In this document: in pieces, positions 59,961 through 64,000 of the stretch
Numbering within the stretch: the first letter of the stretch is position 1
How the letters are laid out: each line of letters begins with the position of its first letter
Assembly (NCBI GenBank): GCA_001414345.1
Contig: LLCB01000041.1
Span: 1 to 64,000 of the forward strand
Length of the DNA: 64,000 nucleotides
Origin: Hymenoscyphus infarciens
Lineage: Eukaryota > Ascomycota > Leotiomycetes > Helotiales > Helotiaceae
Reading direction: 5' to 3'
Notes under the pieces: model-generated
What the model saw: only the letters and a program-made list of their open reading frames with translations
Told to the model about the DNA's origin: nothing
Databases searched by the model: none
Translations under genes and position numbers: made by a program

Positions 59961-60935
59961 TTACGTACAATACCCTATCAACCCCGATACCTTCTCGCTC
60001 TCTTGAGCCTTATGCTCTCCATCTCCACCCAACCCACGAAAAGCCTCCTCAAAAGTCCTAAGATTCTCCCCCCGATCAAAGATCGCAAACACAACCTCCA
60101 CAAGCTCACACCCATCCTCACTCCAAACCCCCTTCTTCCCATTCCACCCAACCAGCGCCCTCCTAAAAATCCCCGCCACCTCCTCCGGCGGATTCCCATA
60201 AGCACCACATCCCTAAGCCCCAAGCACTAAATGCGTAACTCCCTTCTTCTTCACAACCTCAAACATCGCTTTAACCTTCAAAATCATCTCCTCCCGATCC
60301 GCCTCACTATACCTCATCCTATCAACACCCTCTACTAATTCAGGTTCGCGAACTGCGGCAGCGGTAATAACATTCGTATAAAAGAATTCTGATTTCGGCA
60401 GATCCTTCCCATCTTCGTTTCGGGATACGAGGATATCTGGGGAGTAGATTATTGAGAGGGGTGGTGTGCGGTAGTATGTTGATGCGTTTGGGGACTCGGT
60501 GAGAGCTGTGTAGAGTGTTGAGCGGGCGCAGAGAGATTCTTCTTGTGCTAGGGCGCCTGTGAGGAAGCCGCCCCCTGGTTTGAGGGGGGAGGCCATGTTT
60601 AGGACTGCAATGCGAGAGTTTGGTGGGGAGCTTTCGAGAAGAGTTTAGGCTGCTTTGTAGGTATCTGCTTGGATGACTGTGACTTTTGGTGGTTGAGCTG
60701 TTGGTTTGGCGGTCGATGATGAGGCTTCCTTTTCTTTGGAATCAATTTTGGCGCTCTCTGTATCCTTGTCTTGAGATGACTGCTCTTTTGACGTGGGTTT
60801 TTTTGCTGTGGCTTCTGAGGGGTGGTTTTCTGTGTTCTCGATTCCAGCTTGTGCTCGTGGGTTCGCGTTCAAGAGCTGAGGAATGACATTATTGATCGTG
60901 TCTTTCGCGTGTTTTGCGCGGGCGTTTCTGGACAT
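59961..60935 (-). pseudogene. PARG-like (TIGR02452/DUF2263-type) protein gene with two nonsense codons
   Basis: One uninterrupted frame of 325 codons is broken only by TAA at 60647-60645 (YKAA*TLLESSPPNS) and TAG at 60215-60213 (LVLGA*GCGAYGNPPEEVA). The first fits a former CAA, the second a former TGG. The N-terminus is Lys/Ala/Ser-rich (MSRNARAKHAKDTINNVIPQ). The catalytic block LKPGGGFLTGALAQEESLCA is the GGG-X-QEE signature of microbial-type poly(ADP-ribose) glycohydrolases, macrodomain-fold enzymes that remove ADP-ribose. FYTNVITAAAVREPE and GCGAYGNPPEEVA are the other family blocks. With the two stops reverted the protein would be full length, so loss looks recent. Confidence 0.85.
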
Positions 60936-61670
60936 CGTGGATAGGCTTGTTGTAGTTTGATGTTTTCGGGCTCAGCCTAGTCGATTTTTGTTGATTTGTT
61001 GCTTTGAAGGATGATGTTTGATGATGAGGTTCGAGATTGAGGTGGCGCGAGGGGAGAGTGAATGGTAAATTTAGGAAGCCTCTCCAACCCAGAAGAGGAA
61101 AAAAACAGCAAAAAGAATGTTATAATACAGAGAATTACCTCCGCCAACACGACCCAAAGTCACCCTGAATTTAATCAGGGATGTTTTCGTCTAGCAAGGG
61201 ATAGTGGAGGTAGCTCAATCTCTTTTAAAGATGTACTTTTCTAAGAACCTTATCTAACCGTTCCAGCCACGGGGACTGTTTTAAGCTGGAAGGATCATAC
61301 GTTATTTTAGATTATGTTGTCGCGGAAAAGGCGGCTGGTGGGGTGGGGCCTTATGGTGTTGAAGTGAGTGAGGGATAGAGTGAGGAAGACATTTCGAGTC
61401 TTGTCTCCTGCCAGTTTCATTTCTGATTGGCTGAAAACAAAACCGTCTCATTGGTGAATACATGGCACGATTCAATTATTATTAAATTTGAACGGCGAAA
61501 GTTCGGGACGCTGATAGATTCTTGATTTATGATGCAATTTGAATAAATCAGAGTTACGACGAGAGAAGTGAATTAAAATCTCACTATAATTCAACCCGTG
61601 AAAATAAACCTACACTGTAAACAACCTTGGGTATTAAAATCTCTAACCCGACCATCTGTCTTCCATGTCT
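60936..61670. other. Intergenic region, nothing recognised
   Basis: Upstream flank of the PARG-like relic and 3' flank of the secreted protein gene. No coding frame, RNA gene or repeat was recognised. Confidence 0.4.
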
Positions 61671-63290
61671 CTACTCCTCTGAATCCAGTGAATTATCGTG
61701 TGGTCCTGGGCGGTCCATTTCCCAATATCCACGAAGACCAGCAGTTTCATTGTACTTCAAACAGCCTGGATTATAGTGATCCTGGACTCTTCCCCATGGC
61801 CAAACGGCGACATAACACACCTCATCATAAGCACACTTACCACACTCAAGCCAAGTAGTCCAGTCCAAATAATCTGTGAGGTTTCCAACTTTGATCTTTG
61901 CCTCCTCAACTGCAGAAGTCTTGTCTTTTTCGGCTTCCAAAAGTAATTGGCGGACTTCGAAGAGAGATTTGCAGATTCGGCTCGTCACGGTTAAGAGCGC
62001 CTCGTGGATTAAGAGGTCTTGAGAGGTTGCAGGTGTTACCGATTGAAGATAGTGAACTGCACAGAAGTTCTCTCCAGCCGTGGCATCTGGATTAGGATAG
62101 TCGAGAAACATGCCTAGCAAGGATTGTAGTTCCGATAAAATCTGTTTTTGCGTTGCATCCTTGGACTTCATGAACATCAAACGATCGGAGTACCGCGAGA
62201 TAATCATATCAACAACTCCCTGCCAATCGATTCTAGCATGTCTTTTTGACATCGAGTCTTGCAAAATGCGCCGCAAATCTGTTTTGACTCGAAGAAGTCC
62301 CATTTCGTCTGAGAAAACAAGCCTTGGTTGTTCAGAACGAGATGTATCGGGATTCGTAAGGTTGAGAGGGTAAAAATATCCCGAAACCATGGAAGAGTAG
62401 TCGAGTTCTAGTCTCCCGGCAGTGATACCTTGATAACGAGCAGCGACTCCTCTAAAATACTCAAATCTCAGTATGCCATTGTCCTCTCCATACTCTTGCG
62501 AGGATGGTGTTTGTCGTGCGGATTCCAAAATCAAGCCATCCTCAAAGTCACACAAGATAAGCTCGAAACCGGCCTCCATTCTAATGAATCCCTCAAGTCC
62601 CCATTCTGCGCCTAGCGTACAAAGATCCTCTGCTCTTTTCCAGTCTCCGTGTACGGGAATGTTGCGTTCAGTCTTGTTTCTCAAGACGAGATCAGTGCTG
62701 TCTAGAGTTCCCATGGATGTCTTGCCAGCGGACATTCCATCGATGTAAAGTAATTTTGTGAGCTCCCTGGTGGTTTTGTACACATGAAGATATCCTTTCC
62801 TGGACTTATCTTCCGACGATGAGTGCGATTTTGACGGGGGTTTCTCTTCGGATGGGTTTCTACCACGCCCTGAGGGTGGTCCTCCTGGAGGTGAATGCTT
62901 GCCGGGAGGGCCACCAGGAGGACCTGGGCCATCTCCTTTCTTTGGAGGCCCAAAGGGTCGAGCGAATACTTCGGCGTGCTCAATTTCAAAGGCCAGCCAT
63001 TCCATTCCCGTGACCCTTTCCTTGTTGTTTCTACCATGGTAGAGGTATATACTAGCCGGAATCGTGGCCGGAATAAAGCTCATGCCGTTGTGCTTCAAGG
63101 AAGAACCCCATTGTCGCATCGAAGAATGCAAAGCATTGAAGACACGATTCGCATTCTGCCTGGCGAATATGGGATCCGGTCCATAGCTATCCTCAGTCCC
63201 AGAGTGATCGGGTGAAATCATAGGGAATTGTTGATCAGCAGAACAAGTGAATGGAACGAGAAACAACGCGAGAGGGAGAGATAGCAACAT
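61671..63290 (-). CDS. Predicted secreted protein of unknown function with Pro/Gly-rich insert
   Basis: Intronless frame of 539 residues from Met at 63290, which begins a clean signal peptide (MLLSLPLALFLVPFTCSA). The same frame opens earlier at 63410 and would add 40 residues with another hydrophobic segment; I prefer the inner Met. Markers: ANRVFNALHSSMRQWGSSLK and YLYHGRNNKERVTGMEWLAF. A low-complexity insert (GPPKKGDGPGPPGGPPGKHS and onward) follows, then LHVYKTTRELTKLLYIDGMS. A Cys-containing C-terminus (WTTWLECGKCAYDEVCYVAV) suggests disulfides. N-glycosylation sites are present. I recall similar large secreted proteins in many ascomycetes but cannot name the family or give a function. 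No catalytic signature is evident. Confidence 0.8.
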   Translation of the reverse strand: MLLSLPLALFLVPFTCSADQQFPMISPDHSGTEDSYGPDPIFARQNANRVFNALHSSMRQWGSSLKHNGMSFIPATIPASIYLYHGRNNKERVTGMEWLAFEIEHAEVFARPFGPPKKGDGPGPPGGPPGKHSPPGGPPSGRGRNPSEEKPPSKSHSSSEDKSRKGYLHVYKTTRELTKLLYIDGMSAGKTSMGTLDSTDLVLRNKTERNIPVHGDWKRAEDLCTLGAEWGLEGFIRMEAGFELILCDFEDGLILESARQTPSSQEYGEDNGILRFEYFRGVAARYQGITAGRLELDYSSMVSGYFYPLNLTNPDTSRSEQPRLVFSDEMGLLRVKTDLRRILQDSMSKRHARIDWQGVVDMIISRYSDRLMFMKSKDATQKQILSELQSLLGMFLDYPNPDATAGENFCAVHYLQSVTPATSQDLLIHEALLTVTSRICKSLFEVRQLLLEAEKDKTSAVEEAKIKVGNLTDYLDWTTWLECGKCAYDEVCYVAVWPWGRVQDHYNPGCLKYNETAGLRGYWEMDRPGPHDNSLDSEE

Positions 63291-63410
63291 TTTTACAACG
63301 AAAGAGTAGAGGAAAACAACGCAAACGAGAAGAAACTCAAGCACGAGAGAGGGTATAAGCAAGCCTTTTAAGGCATCATGTCGCTGTCGTGAACTTGCGA
63401 TATCGCTCAA

Positions 63411-64000
63411 AGGCTGACGACGCTGGCTCCGAAATCTATGGTGGGTCCGGATAAAAAGGCATACCTAACACGTGAGAGTTATACGTTGCTGATTGTCTTG
63501 ATACAACATCTCTATTGACCAATGTAGCTTCCATACCTTCACTAAATTTTAAATATTCCTGGCTTGAAATTCGAGTTCCCTCACCGTATCGTGTCACGTG
63601 TATTGATTTCACAAAAAAGGGCTGTTGAGGTACCGTATTTATAGAATCGTAGCATTTAGGAAAATCAACCTCGTTGCAATTAATTTACTAAGTTTTAATA
63701 AAAAGGCTGTCCAAGTGGAGCCTTATATTCGAGCGGGCGTAATCTGAATAATTTTTCGCATCAGACAGTAGAAGGCTCGTCAAAATCTTGTTCTACCTAT
63801 ACATAGGTATCCTATTTTCTCGGCTCGATGACAATCATCTTTATAAACTGTCTAAAACAAACCTAGTATATTCCTAATAGAGCGAAGAGGCTTATTATAC
63901 CACGTCCAACCATATATATGCCTAGCAAGTAGACATGGCACTTTTGAAAAGAAATTTAAAGAATCCAACTATTGATGTAAAAAATCACCCTGAAAAACTA
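63411..64000. other. Right edge, AT-rich flank
   Basis: Upstream flank of the secreted protein gene, turning AT-rich after about 63600. CACGTG occurs at about 63469 and 63595. Nothing coding was recognised; possibly the start of another repeat island. Confidence 0.4.

Noticed and set aside
1..64000. Repeated CACGTG (E-box) sites, e.g. about 6243, 14159, 16812, 39490, 63469 and 63595
   Set aside because: Scattered without consistent position relative to genes; not enough to claim a regulatory system.

Overview
The window reads as nuclear DNA of a filamentous ascomycete (Pezizomycotina, possibly Leotiomycetes; the class is an inference). The reasons are short introns of 46-90 nt with GT...(C)TAA(C/T)...AG signals, fungal-type proteins (UvsD, Ama1, fungal Bet4, fungal Cds1) and AT-rich stretches in which transposon reading frames are riddled with TAA/TAG codons, the footprint expected of repeat-induced point mutation (RIP). 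I resolved exon structures by hand; for the intact genes the summed exon length is a multiple of three.

Layout. 1-6240 is an AT-rich island with a decayed Ty1/Copia retrotransposon on the minus strand. 6288-11538 holds bet4 (minus) and an ama1-like APC/C activator (plus), which diverge from a promoter carrying a tandem repeat. 12086-13821 is a secreted or membrane-anchored histidine acid phosphatase. 13822-17903 is a second AT-rich island ending in a 751-bp hAT-type element with an 8-bp target duplication. 16989-26904 carries three F-box/LRR-type genes (minus) in different states of decay, separated by long gene-poor DNA. 27258-31294 is the dynactin p150 gene, followed by DNA enriched in the hexamer TCCGAG. 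32914-37241 is a divergent pair: a TauD-type dioxygenase (minus) and a LAT-type amino-acid permease (plus). 37890-42174 contains three neighbouring decayed metabolic genes (GNAT acetyltransferase, SMP-30-like beta-propeller, berberine-bridge-type FAD oxidase). 42695-44877 is an intact gene of unknown function with an internal duplication. 44878-49383 is a repeat island with LTR-like repeats and an inverted-repeat element. 49384-56471 holds a pepsin-like protein with altered active-site motifs, CDP-diacylglycerol synthase (cds1) and the checkpoint gene uvsD (ATRIP/Rad26). 57719-60935 contains two more decayed genes (HsbA-domain protein, PARG-like protein). 61671-63290 is a predicted secreted protein of unknown function.

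The housekeeping genes (bet4, ama1, p150, cds1, uvsD) act in separate processes: Rab prenylation, meiotic APC/C, dynein motility, phospholipid synthesis and the DNA-damage checkpoint. They show no shared pathway. The accessory genes between them are unusually decayed, and nearly all their premature stops can be explained by single C-to-T or G-to-A changes. I see no clear undescribed multi-gene system. The strongest leads are the hAT insertion that cuts an F-box/LRR gene, the self-duplicated unknown gene, the pepsin fold with altered D-T-G motifs, the TCCGAG motif field and the run of stop-riddled metabolic genes.
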